From an uncultured Clostridia bacterium (GTDB lineage Bacteria; Bacillota; Clostridia; TANB77; CAG-508), in assembly GCA_947624525.1 (NCBI GenBank), contig CANQKT010000036.1:1-56008 (forward strand): 56,008 bases of DNA, read 5' to 3'. The notes beneath the pieces were generated by a model. That model did not search any database. It saw nothing but the letters and a program-made list of their open reading frames with translations, and was not told the DNA's origin. A program made the translations under genes and the position numbers. Below, piece after piece: positions 1 to 7,855 of the stretch (the stretch's first letter is position 1; each line of letters opens with the position of its first letter).

Positions 1-104
1 TTTAAGAGAACAATGATTGTAACGTTTGGGACATTTTCTCATTTCTTTACTTAAGACATTATCACATTTCTTTCATACTCTTTATTTTGCTACTAAATTA
101 ACTC

Positions 105-133
105 TTGCAATATAATCTAAATTGTTATATAAT
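105..133 (+). promoter_or_regulatory. Sigma-A promoter of alaS
   Basis: TTGCAA (105-110) and TATAAT (128-133) are separated by exactly 17 bp, placing the start of transcription near 140, about 30 nt before the alaS start codon. Confidence 0.75.
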
Positions 134-169
134 TTTGTAAGATTTAAAACAAGAAAAGAAGGAGATATA

Positions 170-1933
170 ATGGAAAATATAAACTTAAAAGATAAATATT
201 TAAACTTTTTTGAAAGTAAAGGACATATTGTTATTCCAAGTGCACCTGTAATTCCGGAAAACGATCCTACAGTATTGTTCAATACAGCAGGAATGCAACC
301 ATTAGTACCATATCTAAAAGGTGAACCACATCCAGAAGGTAAACGCTTAACAGATGTTCAAAAATGTTTTAGAACAAATGATTTGGATGAAGTAGGAGAT
401 AAAACACATCATACATTTTTTGAGATGTTGGGTAATTGGTCTTTAGGAGATTATTTTAAAAAGGAGTCTATAGAGTGGAGTTTTGAATTATTAACTAAGC
501 AGTTAAATATACCAGTAGAAAGATTAGCTGTAACTGTATTTAAAGGGAATGATATTGTTCCAGCTGATACAGAGTCAGCTGAAATGTGGAAAAATCAAGG
601 TATTCCAGAAGAAAGAATTGCTTTCTTAGATGACAATTGGTGGCCTAATATGGAATCAACAGGACCATGTGGACCAGATACGGAAATTTTTTATTGGAGA
701 AGTGATGAAGAAATTCCAACTAGGTTTGATCCTGAAAATGATAATTGGGTTGAAATATGGAATAATGTATTTATGCAATATATGCATAATCAAGATGGAA
801 CTTTTACTCCATTAAAAAATAAGAATGTTGATACAGGTATGGGAGTAGAAAGAGTTACTGCAATATTAGAAGGAAAAACTGATAATTACAAATCATCAAT
901 ATGGAAAGAAATAATTGCTAAAATTGAAGAAATTTCAGGAAAAAAATATGATGATAAAAAATACACAAAATACATGAGAATTATTGCTGATCATATTAGA
1001 GCTATAGTTATAATTCTTGGAGATGATGCAAGAATTATGCCATCTAATAAAGATCAAGGATATATATTAAGAAGATTAATAAGAAGAACAATTAGATATG
1101 CTAAACAAATAGATATACAAATTGATTCTAACTGGGAACAGGAACTAGCGAATATAGTAATTAATGAATATAAAGAATATTACAAAGAATTAGAGAGAAA
1201 TAAAGAATTCATATTAGAGGCTTTGAAAAATGAGAAAACAAAATTTAATAGAACACTTGAAAAAGGGTTAAGAGAATTTGAGAAAATAACGAGAAATATA
1301 GAAGGAAATATAATAGATAAAGATCTTGCATTTAAACTATATGATACTTATGGTTTTCCAATCGAATTAACTCAAGAACTAGCACATGAGCAAGGCTATA
1401 CTGTTGATATAGAAGGATTTAAAACAAAATTTGAAGAACATCAAGAAAAGTCAAGAGCTGGTTCTGAACAAAAATTTAAAGGTGGTTTAGCATCAACTGG
1501 TGAAATGGAAACAAAATATCATACAGCAACACATCTTTTAAATGCAGCATTGAAAAAGGTTTTAGGTGAACATGTTCATCAAAGAGGTAGTAATATTACT
1601 GCTGAAAGAATGAGATTTGACTTTACACAAAATGAGAAAATGACTGAGGAACAAAAGAAACAAGCTGAAGATTTAGTAAATGAATATATACAAATGGCAA
1701 TTCCAGTAGAAAGATTAGAAATGTCAAAAGAAGATGCTATAAAAATGGGGGCAGAGTGTCAATTTGTTGAAAGATATCCTGACATAGTAACTGTGTATAA
1801 AATTGGAGATATATCACTTGAAATTTGTGGGGGTCCTCATGTATCTAATACATCTGAATTAGGTGTTTTTAAAATTAAAAAGGAAGAGTCTAGTTCTGCA
1901 GGTGTAAGAAGAATTAAAGCAGTTTTATCTTAA
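170..1933 (+). CDS. alaS: Alanine--tRNA ligase, short form lacking editing beta-barrel and C-Ala domain
   Basis: Charges tRNA-Ala with alanine in the cytoplasm. The start is ATG 170, preceded by AAGGAGAT; an in-frame ATG at 122 lies upstream of the promoter -10 and is rejected. The product is about 587 aa against roughly 870 for most bacterial AlaRS. The class II catalytic core (HHTFFEMLGNWSLGDYF) and the tRNA-binding helical domain are complete. Just after residue 445 the protein jumps straight to the zinc part of the editing domain (HTATH at 451-455, CGGPH at 553-557) and ends there. The ~100-residue beta-barrel that normally precedes HxxxH, with its ESGGQ segment, is absent, as is the whole C-Ala/DHHA1 region. 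There is no frameshift: the stop at 1931-1933 is followed by ordinary intergenic DNA. Editing residues are kept, so some proofreading is possible, but this is inference. Confidence 0.93.
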   Translation: MENINLKDKYLNFFESKGHIVIPSAPVIPENDPTVLFNTAGMQPLVPYLKGEPHPEGKRLTDVQKCFRTNDLDEVGDKTHHTFFEMLGNWSLGDYFKKESIEWSFELLTKQLNIPVERLAVTVFKGNDIVPADTESAEMWKNQGIPEERIAFLDDNWWPNMESTGPCGPDTEIFYWRSDEEIPTRFDPENDNWVEIWNNVFMQYMHNQDGTFTPLKNKNVDTGMGVERVTAILEGKTDNYKSSIWKEIIAKIEEISGKKYDDKKYTKYMRIIADHIRAIVIILGDDARIMPSNKDQGYILRRLIRRTIRYAKQIDIQIDSNWEQELANIVINEYKEYYKELERNKEFILEALKNEKTKFNRTLEKGLREFEKITRNIEGNIIDKDLAFKLYDTYGFPIELTQELAHEQGYTVDIEGFKTKFEEHQEKSRAGSEQKFKGGLASTGEMETKYHTATHLLNAALKKVLGEHVHQRGSNITAERMRFDFTQNEKMTEEQKKQAEDLVNEYIQMAIPVERLEMSKEDAIKMGAECQFVERYPDIVTVYKIGDISLEICGGPHVSNTSELGVFKIKKEESSSAGVRRIKAVLS

Positions 1934-1983
1934 TTAAAGTTATATAAAAATATGATTAATTATAGATAATAATAATTATAACA

Positions 1984-2032
1984 GGTTTATAGGTAAATCC
2001 ACATAAAAAACCTAAATATGTTATATAAGGAG
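1984..2032 (+). promoter_or_regulatory. Conserved leader motif, copy 1 (before HIT gene)
   Basis: GGTTTATAGGT (1984-1994), AATCC (1996-2000), an A-rich stretch, CCTAAAT (2011-2017), then SD AAGGAG (2027-2032). The hairpin GGTTTA/TAAATCC has a TAGG loop that can pair with the downstream CCTA, giving an H-type pseudoknot outline. The same blocks in the same order recur at 17697-17746 (minus) and 38350-38395. I do not recognise it as a named riboswitch, though the outline (hairpin, A-rich tail, pseudoknot, SD) recalls preQ1-I. Confidence 0.5.
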
Positions 2033-2033
2033 A

Positions 2034-2057
2034 GGAGACTTTATGTGAATAGTCTCC
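2034..2057 (+). promoter_or_regulatory. Stem-loop between SD and HIT start codon
   Basis: GGAGACT (2034-2040) and AGTCTCC (2051-2057) form a perfect 7-bp stem with a 10-nt loop containing a start-stop (ATGTGA, 2043-2048). The strong SD AAGGAG lies just upstream and the HIT ATG 10 nt downstream, so folding brings SD and start to near-normal distance. Confidence 0.5.
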
Positions 2058-2067
2058 AAAAACAAAG

Positions 2068-2415
2068 ATGGAAGATTGTGTATTTTGTAAAATTATAAAA
2101 GGGGAAATTCCTTCTGAAAAAGTATATGAAGATGAAGAAATATTAGCTTTTAAGGATATAAATCCTGCTGCACCAATTCATATATTGGTAATACCTAAAA
2201 AACATATTAATTCTTTATTAGATTTAAAAGATGAAGATTTTATTTTAATTGAAAAAATTCAAAAAGTTATAAATAATTTAGCAAAACAATTGAAGATTGA
2301 AGATGAAGGATTTAGAGTTATTGTTAATTGTGGAAAAGATGCAGGACAAGAAGTTATGCATTTGCACTATCATTTGTTAGCAGGGAAAAAATTGGGTGAA
2401 AAGATTGTGGGTTAA
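2068..2415 (+). CDS. HIT family (HINT-like) nucleotide phosphohydrolase
   Basis: Small cytoplasmic nucleotidyl hydrolase/transferase of the histidine-triad superfamily; HINT-type members cleave AMP-linked substrates such as AMP-lysine or aminoacyl-adenylates. The 115-aa protein has the usual family length, an N-terminal CxxC (CVFCKII) typical of bacterial Hint proteins, and the triad HLHYHLL near the C-terminus. It lies 134 bp downstream of alaS and probably shares its transcript; a promoter of its own was not found. The start is ATG 2068, but the SD is 35 nt upstream with a stem-loop between, and the leader motif at 1984-2032 precedes that. The family call is secure; the exact substrate cannot be read from sequence. 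Confidence 0.93.
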   Translation: MEDCVFCKIIKGEIPSEKVYEDEEILAFKDINPAAPIHILVIPKKHINSLLDLKDEDFILIEKIQKVINNLAKQLKIEDEGFRVIVNCGKDAGQEVMHLHYHLLAGKKLGEKIVG

Positions 2416-2508
2416 ATATAACCTAACTATTGGATAGGACTACTTTATAATTACTTTTGAAAAAAGTGATAAGCAGTAAATGTTGTCTATTTAAAATAAG
2501 AAGAAAAT

Positions 2509-2517
2509 TGTTATAAT
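2509..2517 (+). promoter_or_regulatory. Extended -10 promoter of sortase gene
   Basis: TGTTATAAT (2509-2517) is an extended -10 box (TGnTATAAT); no good -35 lies at 17 bp. It is about 37 bp before the sortase start. Confidence 0.5.
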
Positions 2518-2553
2518 AAATTTAAGTGATAAGAATAAAACGGAGGATTGGGA

Positions 2554-3225
2554 ATGTATAATAAAATTCTGACAGGTATTTTAGTTGTATTAATTATTGC
2601 TATATTAGGAGCACTAGGGTATCTAGGATATGGGTATTATAAGAAATATAAATTGGACTCAGATGCAGAAAAGTATTTAGAAGAATTTGATACAATGGTT
2701 GTAAATTTAACGGAGAATCAAGATGTTGATTTGGATGAAGGTGATACTCAAGTACCAACAGAAGGTAATGTATCAAATGAAAATAGTAATTCAAATAGAA
2801 CATCAATATCAAGTGATCAAGCAACATATAAGGGCTTTAAGGTTGTAGGAAAATTGGAGATGCCAACAATTAATATTAAGTATCCAATATTAGATGTCAT
2901 AACTCATGCAAAGGCAATAGAAGTTTCTATTGGTGTGTTATATGGACCAGGTGTTAATAGAGCTGGAAACACAGTAATAATAGGTCATAATTATAATAAT
3001 GGACTGTTTTTTGCAAAGAATAAAAATTTGAAAGTTGGAGATAAAATATATATAACTGATTTGCAAGGAAATAGATTAGAATATACGATTTATAATAAAT
3101 ATTATACTCCTGAATCAGATACTTCATATATTTCAAGACAAACAGATGGAAAGATAGAGGTTACCTTAGTTACATGTGATGCTACAGGTAAGAATAGATT
3201 AGTTGTATGTGCAAGAGTAGAGTAA
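2554..3225 (+). CDS. Sortase, membrane-anchored (class D-like)
   Basis: Cysteine transpeptidase that joins cell-surface proteins to the peptidoglycan or to each other; acts outside the membrane. The 223-aa protein has one N-terminal membrane segment (residues 6-28), a low-complexity acidic/Asn-Ser linker (about 50-90), then the sortase fold with His145 (IIGHNY), Cys208 (TLVTCD) and Arg215 (KNRLVV), the complete catalytic triad. Start ATG 2554 is chosen over TTG 2548 because CGGAGG at 2541-2546 is 7 nt away. It is a single-gene unit with an extended -10 promoter before it and a terminator after it. No LPXTG-type substrate is adjacent; the large surface protein at 21467 has no recognisable sorting signal. 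The class assignment is tentative. Confidence 0.9.
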   Translation: MYNKILTGILVVLIIAILGALGYLGYGYYKKYKLDSDAEKYLEEFDTMVVNLTENQDVDLDEGDTQVPTEGNVSNENSNSNRTSISSDQATYKGFKVVGKLEMPTINIKYPILDVITHAKAIEVSIGVLYGPGVNRAGNTVIIGHNYNNGLFFAKNKNLKVGDKIYITDLQGNRLEYTIYNKYYTPESDTSYISRQTDGKIEVTLVTCDATGKNRLVVCARVE

Positions 3226-3262
3226 TATATTGTAATTGTAATATAAAAAGTTTTATTTAAAT

Positions 3263-3289
3263 GCTCCCCATTGGGGGCTTGTTTTTTTT
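3263..3289 (+). terminator. Terminator after sortase gene
   Basis: GCTCCCC-ATT-GGGGGC stem (3263-3278) followed by TTGTTTTTTTT. The T-tract doubles as the -35 region of the gatC promoter. Confidence 0.85.
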
Positions 3290-3307
3290 GAAAAAAGGCT
3301 ATATAAT
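3279..3307 (+). promoter_or_regulatory. Sigma-A promoter of gatCAB
   Basis: TTGTTT (3279-3284), 17-bp spacer, TATAAT (3302-3307). The -35 overlaps the T-tract of the preceding terminator, a tight back-to-back arrangement. Confidence 0.65.
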
Positions 3308-3342
3308 AAGATACAAATTGCGATAAAAAGGAGTGGAATAAT

Positions 3343-3630
3343 ATGCAAATAAGTAAAGAAGAAATATTACATATTGCAGATTTGGCTGATTTAAATATCA
3401 AAGATGAAGAAATTGATAAATACATATTAAACTTACAAGATATTTTAAATTTTGCAAACATTGTTAATAATGCACCAGTTGATGGTATGCCAGAGACAAT
3501 AGGAACTAACGATAATTATAATGTTTTTAGAAAAGATGAAGTTGTTGATTTTGAGGATAAAGAAGCTTTGTTGCAGAATGCACCTGAGAAAGAGAGAGGG
3601 ATGTTTAAGATTCCTAAAGTTATTGGGTGA
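3343..3630 (+). CDS. gatC: Aspartyl/glutamyl-tRNA amidotransferase subunit C
   Basis: Small structural subunit of GatCAB, which converts Glu-tRNA-Gln (and Asp-tRNA-Asn) to the amide; it wraps around GatA and links it to GatB. The 95-aa protein has the family's length and pattern: N-terminal helix (ISKEEILHIADLADL), middle MPETIG segment and C-terminal FKIPKVIG. ATG 3343 is preceded by AAAGGAG. It is the first gene of gatC-gatA-gatB. Unusually, 217 bp containing a 44-bp-arm palindrome separate it from gatA, where these genes are normally nearly contiguous. Confidence 0.95.
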   Translation: MQISKEEILHIADLADLNIKDEEIDKYILNLQDILNFANIVNNAPVDGMPETIGTNDNYNVFRKDEVVDFEDKEALLQNAPEKERGMFKIPKVIG

Positions 3631-3636
3631 TTTTTT

Positions 3637-3815
3637 GAGGGAAGCCGTCCAATAGTACTAGTTATGTAACGTGATAAAATATATTAATATTCCGTTCGTT
3701 TGCTGGCGCTTGGATGTTGTGGAAGACATTAGGTGGGGGCGCCAAACTGCGCACTCCACTGCATATTAATATATTTTATCACGTTACATAACTAGTACTA
3801 TTGGACTACTCTATA
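3637..3815. repeat. Family A palindrome, copy A1 (44-bp perfect arms)
   Basis: Perfect inverted arms 3647-3690 and 3763-3806 (44 bp each) flank a 72-nt core. End boxes: GAGGGAAGCC left, TACTCTATA right. Core boxes: ATTCCGTTCG, TTTGCTGGCG, GGAAGACATTAGGTGGGG, GCGCCAAACTGCGCAC. The core is nearly identical to A6 at 46.6 kb, while the outer arm is unrelated. It lies inside the gatC-gatA transcript, where it would form a very long RNA hairpin. No ORF and no flanking transposase. Confidence 0.9.
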
Positions 3816-3847
3816 AAAGCAAGAATATATTTGAAGGAGGAGATTTG

Positions 3848-5317
3848 ATGGAGATTACAGAACTTACAGTTCACGAGCTTCAGGAGAAAATTAAGAATAA
3901 AGAATTGACAATTAGTGAAGTAACTAAGGCTTATGTTGATAGGATTAATGAGAAAGAAAAAGATGTAAATTGTTTTATTACTACATTAACTGATGAAGCT
4001 TTGGAAAAAGCAAAAGAGATAGAAGATAAAGTAAATAAAGGAGAAATAAAGTCAGAATTGGCTGGAATTCCAATTGGAATTAAGGACAATATTTGTGTTA
4101 AAGGTGTTAGAACAACATGTGCTTCTAAGATGTTAGAAAATTTTATATCTCCTTATGATGCAACTGTTATGGAAAGGCTTGATGATGAAAATTTAGTAAA
4201 TTTAGGAAAATTGAATATGGATGAATTTGCTATGGGTTCCTCAACAGAATATTCTGCCTTGGCTAAAACAAGAAATCCTTGGGATTTAAATAAAGTTCCG
4301 GGAGGATCTTCAGGTGGTTCAGCAGCAGCTGTAGCTGCAAATTTAGTACCTTGGGCTTTAGGCAGTGATACAGGTGGATCAATTCGTCAACCAGCTGCTT
4401 TTTGCGGTGTTGTTGGATTAAAGCCTACATATGGTTTAGTATCTAGATATGGTTTGGTTGCATTTGCTTCATCACTTGACCAAATTGGTCCAATAACAAA
4501 AGATGTAAAAGATAGTGCTATGTTATTAAATATTTTAGTAGGTCATGATGAAAAAGATACTACATCTTTTGACATGCCTAAAGTAGATTATGTTGCTAGT
4601 TTAAAAAATGATGTAAAAGGTTTAAAAATAGGAATTCCTAAAGAGTTTTATGGAGAGGGAATTAATAGTGAAGTAAAAGAATGTTTACAAAAAGCAATAG
4701 AGAAATATAAGGAATTAGGTGCTGAAGTTGAAGAATTTTCATTGGATATAGCAGAGTATGCATTAGCAACTTATTATATAATTGCATGTGCTGAAGCAAG
4801 TTCAAATTTAGGAAGATTTGATGGAATTCGTTATGGATACAGAACTAAAGACTATGAAAGCTTAGAAGATATTTATAAAAAATCAAGAAGTGAAGCTTTT
4901 GGCGATGAAGTAAAAAGAAGAATTATTCTTGGTACATATGTGTTGAGTTCTGGATATTATGATGCTTATTATAAAAAAGCACAAAAAGTTCGTACTTTAG
5001 TAAAAAAGGAATTTGATAAAGCTTTTGAAAAATATGATATTATTTTAACACCAACATCACCAACTGTTGCATTTGATGTTGGAATAAAGTCAAATAATCC
5101 ATTAGAAATGTATTTGGCAGATATTTGTACAGTATCAGTTAATGTTGCAGGATTGCCTGGAATATCAATACCTTGTGGCGTTGATAGTAATGGAATGCCA
5201 ATTGGTATGCAGTTAATAGGAAATAGATTTAGCGAATCTACCGTATTAAACACTGCATATACATATGAACAAGCAACAAAATTCAGAGAAAATTTTAAGC
5301 CAACATTTAAAAAATAG
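3848..5317 (+). CDS. gatA: Glutamyl-tRNA(Gln) amidotransferase subunit A
   Basis: Glutaminase subunit of GatCAB that releases ammonia from glutamine for transfer to misacylated tRNA. An amidase-signature enzyme of 489 aa with the complete Ser-cisSer-Lys triad: Lys79 (GIKDN), Ser154 (PGGSSGGS) and Ser178 (SDTGGSIRQ). The start is ATG 3848, with AAGGAGG 7 nt upstream; a TTG three bases earlier is less likely. It sits downstream of palindrome A1 and 61 bp upstream of gatB, the latter gap holding repeat C1. Its presence implies that this organism makes Gln-tRNA, and perhaps Asn-tRNA, by the indirect route. Confidence 0.97.
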   Translation: MEITELTVHELQEKIKNKELTISEVTKAYVDRINEKEKDVNCFITTLTDEALEKAKEIEDKVNKGEIKSELAGIPIGIKDNICVKGVRTTCASKMLENFISPYDATVMERLDDENLVNLGKLNMDEFAMGSSTEYSALAKTRNPWDLNKVPGGSSGGSAAAVAANLVPWALGSDTGGSIRQPAAFCGVVGLKPTYGLVSRYGLVAFASSLDQIGPITKDVKDSAMLLNILVGHDEKDTTSFDMPKVDYVASLKNDVKGLKIGIPKEFYGEGINSEVKECLQKAIEKYKELGAEVEEFSLDIAEYALATYYIIACAEASSNLGRFDGIRYGYRTKDYESLEDIYKKSRSEAFGDEVKRRIILGTYVLSSGYYDAYYKKAQKVRTLVKKEFDKAFEKYDIILTPTSPTVAFDVGIKSNNPLEMYLADICTVSVNVAGLPGISIPCGVDSNGMPIGMQLIGNRFSESTVLNTAYTYEQATKFRENFKPTFKK

Positions 5318-5323
5318 AATTTG

Positions 5324-5356
5324 AAAGAAATTTAAGGAACGTCCAAAAATTTCTTT
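5324..5356. repeat. Family C short repeat, copy C1
   Basis: AAAGAAATTT (5324-5333) and AAATTTCTTT (5347-5356) enclose AAGGAACGTCC. The same core is found at 11348-11376 and, reversed, at 37935-37961. Confidence 0.75.
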
Positions 5357-5378
5357 ATAAAAAGAAGGAGTGAAAATA

Positions 5379-6824
5379 ATGTCAAGAAGTGATTATGAAA
5401 CAATAGTGGGATTAGAAATACATGCAGAGCTTAGTACAAAAACAAAAATATTTTGCAGTTGCCCTACAGAATTTGGTGGAGAGCCAAATACTCATTGTTG
5501 TCCAATTTGTATGGCAATGCCTGGAACACTTCCAGTTTTAAATGAAAAAGTTGTCGAATATGCAGTAAAAGCTGGATTAGCAACAGGTTGCACAATTTCA
5601 AAAGATAGTAAAAATGATAGAAAAAATTATTTCTATCCTGATTTACCAAAGTCATATCAAATTTCACAATTTGATAAACCACTTTGTAATCATGGGGCTG
5701 TAGAAATTGAAGATGATGAAGGTAATAAAAAAGAAATCGGAATCTTAAGGATACATATCGAGGAAGATGCTGGTAAATTAAATCATAATGAATTTGGTTC
5801 TGGTAGTTTGGTGGATTTAAATAGAGCAGGTGTTCCTCTAATAGAAATAGTTTCTAAACCAGACATGCGTTCTGCAAAAGAAGCTGAAAGGTATATGAGA
5901 AAAATCAAATCCATACTTGAATATATTGAGGTTTCAGATTGTAAAATGCAAGAGGGTTCACTTCGTGCAGATGTAAATGTTTCTGTAAGGAAAAAAGGAA
6001 CTAATGAATTTGGAACTCGTACAGAAATGAAAAATATGAGTTCTTTTAGGTCAATAGTAAGAGCAATTGAATATGAAGCTGAAAGACAAATTGAAGTAAT
6101 AGAAAATGGGGGAAATGTTTATCAAACTACTATAAGATGGGATGAAGTATCTGGAAAGACTTTCCCAATGAGAGATAAGGAAAATGCTGATGATTACAGG
6201 TATTTTCCAGAACCTGATTTAGTTGCAATTCGTTTGTCTGATGAATACATTGAAAATGTGAAAAAAGAATTACCTGAGTTGCCTGAAAGTAGAAAACTGA
6301 GATATTTGAATGAATATGAGTTATCAGAAAAAGATTCTAGATTATTAACAGCTTCAAAATATTTATCAGATTTATTTGAAGGGGCCCTTAAGGAATGTGG
6401 AAATGCTAAAGCTGTAGCAAACTGGATTTTATCTGATATTTCAAGAATATTAAATGAAAAAGAAATGGAAGCAGATCAAATTCCGTTTACTGCAAGTCAA
6501 CTTGCAAAAGTTGTGGAATTAATTGATAAAGGAACTATTAGTTCTGCTATAGCAAAAAAGGTTATTACCGAATTATTTGAAAATCCACAAGATCCAGAGG
6601 TTATTATAAAGGAAAATGGATGGATTCAGATTTCAGATGAGGGTGCTATTAGAGAAGTTGTTTTAAAGATTATTGAAGCAAATCCTCAATCTGTTGCTGA
6701 TTATAAGGGAGGAAAGGATAGAGCAATTGGTTTTTTGGTTGGTCAGGCTATGAAGGAAACTAAGGGAAAGGCTAATCCTGGAATGCTTAATAAGATGTTT
6801 GTGGAGGAGATTAATAAGATGTAA
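5379..6824 (+). CDS. gatB: Aspartyl/glutamyl-tRNA amidotransferase subunit B
   Basis: tRNA-binding kinase/transamidase subunit of GatCAB: it phosphorylates the misacylated Glu or Asp and adds ammonia delivered from GatA. The 481-aa protein carries the N-terminal signature YETIVGLEIHAELST, a CxC...CCPIC zinc-type cluster (CSCP...HCCPIC, residues ~29-46), the cradle domain (LRADVNVSV, TEMKNMSSF) and the C-terminal helical/YqeY-like tail. Start ATG 5379 has GAAGGAG 8 nt upstream; GTG 5370 overlaps that SD and is rejected. It is the last gene of the gat operon; no clear terminator follows. Confidence 0.97.
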   Translation: MSRSDYETIVGLEIHAELSTKTKIFCSCPTEFGGEPNTHCCPICMAMPGTLPVLNEKVVEYAVKAGLATGCTISKDSKNDRKNYFYPDLPKSYQISQFDKPLCNHGAVEIEDDEGNKKEIGILRIHIEEDAGKLNHNEFGSGSLVDLNRAGVPLIEIVSKPDMRSAKEAERYMRKIKSILEYIEVSDCKMQEGSLRADVNVSVRKKGTNEFGTRTEMKNMSSFRSIVRAIEYEAERQIEVIENGGNVYQTTIRWDEVSGKTFPMRDKENADDYRYFPEPDLVAIRLSDEYIENVKKELPELPESRKLRYLNEYELSEKDSRLLTASKYLSDLFEGALKECGNAKAVANWILSDISRILNEKEMEADQIPFTASQLAKVVELIDKGTISSAIAKKVITELFENPQDPEVIIKENGWIQISDEGAIREVVLKIIEANPQSVADYKGGKDRAIGFLVGQAMKETKGKANPGMLNKMFVEEINKM

Positions 6825-6852
6825 TTTTTAAACCGTTCTTTTTAGCTTTTAG

Positions 6853-6870
6853 GAGTGAGTTGTCGAGAGA
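6853..6870. repeat. Solo end fragment of family B element (B3)
   Basis: GAGTGAGTTGTCGAGAGA matches the left-end box of B1 (29830-29847) at 17 of 18 bases. No matching right arm or core follows, so it looks like a remnant. Confidence 0.45.
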
Positions 6871-6915
6871 GTATTTTCATATCTTAGAGGAAGTTAGATT
6901 TGGTAAAAATTACAT

Positions 6916-6945
6916 TTGATTATAGTATGTAAATTATGTTAACAT
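6916..6945 (+). promoter_or_regulatory. Possible promoter of small membrane protein gene
   Basis: TTGATT (6916-6921), 18-bp spacer, TAACAT (6940-6945). A moderate match. Confidence 0.35.
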
Positions 6946-6985
6946 ATATTTAGATATTATTAAGTTAGAAAGAAGAGTGGATATT

Positions 6986-7237
6986 ATGAATATTCAGGAG
7001 ATTAAGAAAAATGTAAAGGGGATAGATAAAAAAATCATTAAAATTATGAAATATGGGATTAGGTTTTCTTTTATATTCTGTGTATTAGCAGGGATTATAT
7101 TGATTACATACATTTTGAATAGTAATCCTACAACATATTATATTGGTATTTCATTATTTAAATCTAGCTTGTTTTACATAGTAGGTTTTGTAATTTGCGG
7201 AATTGCTTTTAATAATATTGTTAAAGATATATTGTAA
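6986..7237 (+). CDS. Small two-helix membrane protein, function unknown
   Basis: Not recognised. An 83-aa protein with a basic, Lys/Ile-rich amphipathic N-terminus (residues 1-22) and two hydrophobic segments (about 26-46 and 58-78) joined by a short polar loop. Start ATG 6986 is 9-10 nt after AGAAGAG; the in-frame GTG 6977 would overlap that SD. It is a monocistronic unit ending at the bidirectional terminator shared with rpsT. The base composition is like that of its neighbours. It could be a small regulatory or structural membrane peptide; nothing in the context suggests a role. Confidence 0.7.
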   Translation: MNIQEIKKNVKGIDKKIIKIMKYGIRFSFIFCVLAGIILITYILNSNPTTYYIGISLFKSSLFYIVGFVICGIAFNNIVKDIL

Positions 7238-7330
7238 AGATAATTAATATATTTTTAGTATCTTAGATAACAATTGAATTTGAGAGGTTATTGAGAACTT
7301 ACTTACATAAGAATGCTATAAAAATATAAC

Positions 7331-7368
7331 AAAAAAAATGCAACTTCCTTTAATGGTTGCATTTTTTT
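7331..7368. terminator. Bidirectional terminator between membrane-protein gene and rpsT
   Basis: A-tract plus ATGCAAC (7339-7345), loop, GTTGCAT (7356-7362) plus T-tract. Works on both strands for the two converging genes. Confidence 0.85.
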
Positions 7369-7420
7369 GTCTTATTTAGCATATAATTTGTAAAAAACTG
7401 TGCACAATTTTTTACTTACA

Positions 7421-7687
7421 TTATGCGTTAATTGCATTTAATTTTTTTGCTAAGTTAGATTTTTTTCTAGCAGCTGTATTTTTTACTATAACACCTTTAC
7501 TGCAAGCTTGATCTATTTTTCTAGTTGCTTGAGAGAATAATGTTTTAGCTTCTTCAACATTACCAGCTTCAACAGCTGATTCGAATTTTTTTACAGCTGA
7601 TTTATATCCAGATTTTATCATGTTGTTTCTTAGTGTTTTCTTTTCTATAACATTAACACGTTTTATTGCTGATTTGATATTTGGCAT
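7421..7687 (-). CDS. rpsT: Small ribosomal subunit protein bS20
   Basis: Primary 16S rRNA-binding protein of the 30S subunit. The 88-aa, strongly basic helical protein has the family start [11 protein letters not shown] and the C-terminal [12 protein letters not shown] segment. The true start is ATG at 7687 (minus), 7 nt after GGAGGTG; a longer frame begins inside that SD. It has its own promoter, divergent from the GNAT-like gene, and its own terminator. Confidence 0.97.
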   Translation of the reverse strand: MPNIKSAIKRVNVIEKKTLRNNMIKSGYKSAVKKFESAVEAGNVEEAKTLFSQATRKIDQACSKGVIVKNTAARKKSNLAKKLNAINA

Positions 7688-7730
7688 TTTTGCACCTCCG
7701 TTCAATTATTAGTAATTTATAACAAACAAT

Positions 7731-7759
7731 ATTTTAACATAAAAAAAAATATATTGCAA
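7731..7759 (-). promoter_or_regulatory. Sigma-A promoter of rpsT
   Basis: On the minus strand TTGCAA (7754-7759), 17-bp spacer, TAAAAT (7731-7736). Confidence 0.75.
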
Positions 7760-7791
7760 GGGGTTGAGAGCAAAAAATCCTATAAAAAACA

Positions 7792-7820
7792 TTGTATTTC
7801 TGAACATCTAGTGATATAAT
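7792..7820 (+). promoter_or_regulatory. Promoter of GNAT-like/M23 gene pair
   Basis: TTGTAT (7792-7797), 17-bp spacer, TATAAT (7815-7820) with an extended TGA in front. Divergent from the rpsT promoter 33 bp away. Confidence 0.75.
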
Positions 7821-7855
7821 GCCGAGGAAATTAATACAAAAAGAAGGTGGACTTT

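Noticed and set aside
2548..3225. Minus-strand frames opposite the sortase gene
   Set aside because: The plus strand encodes a complete sortase triad; the opposite frames are Leu/Tyr-rich shadows.
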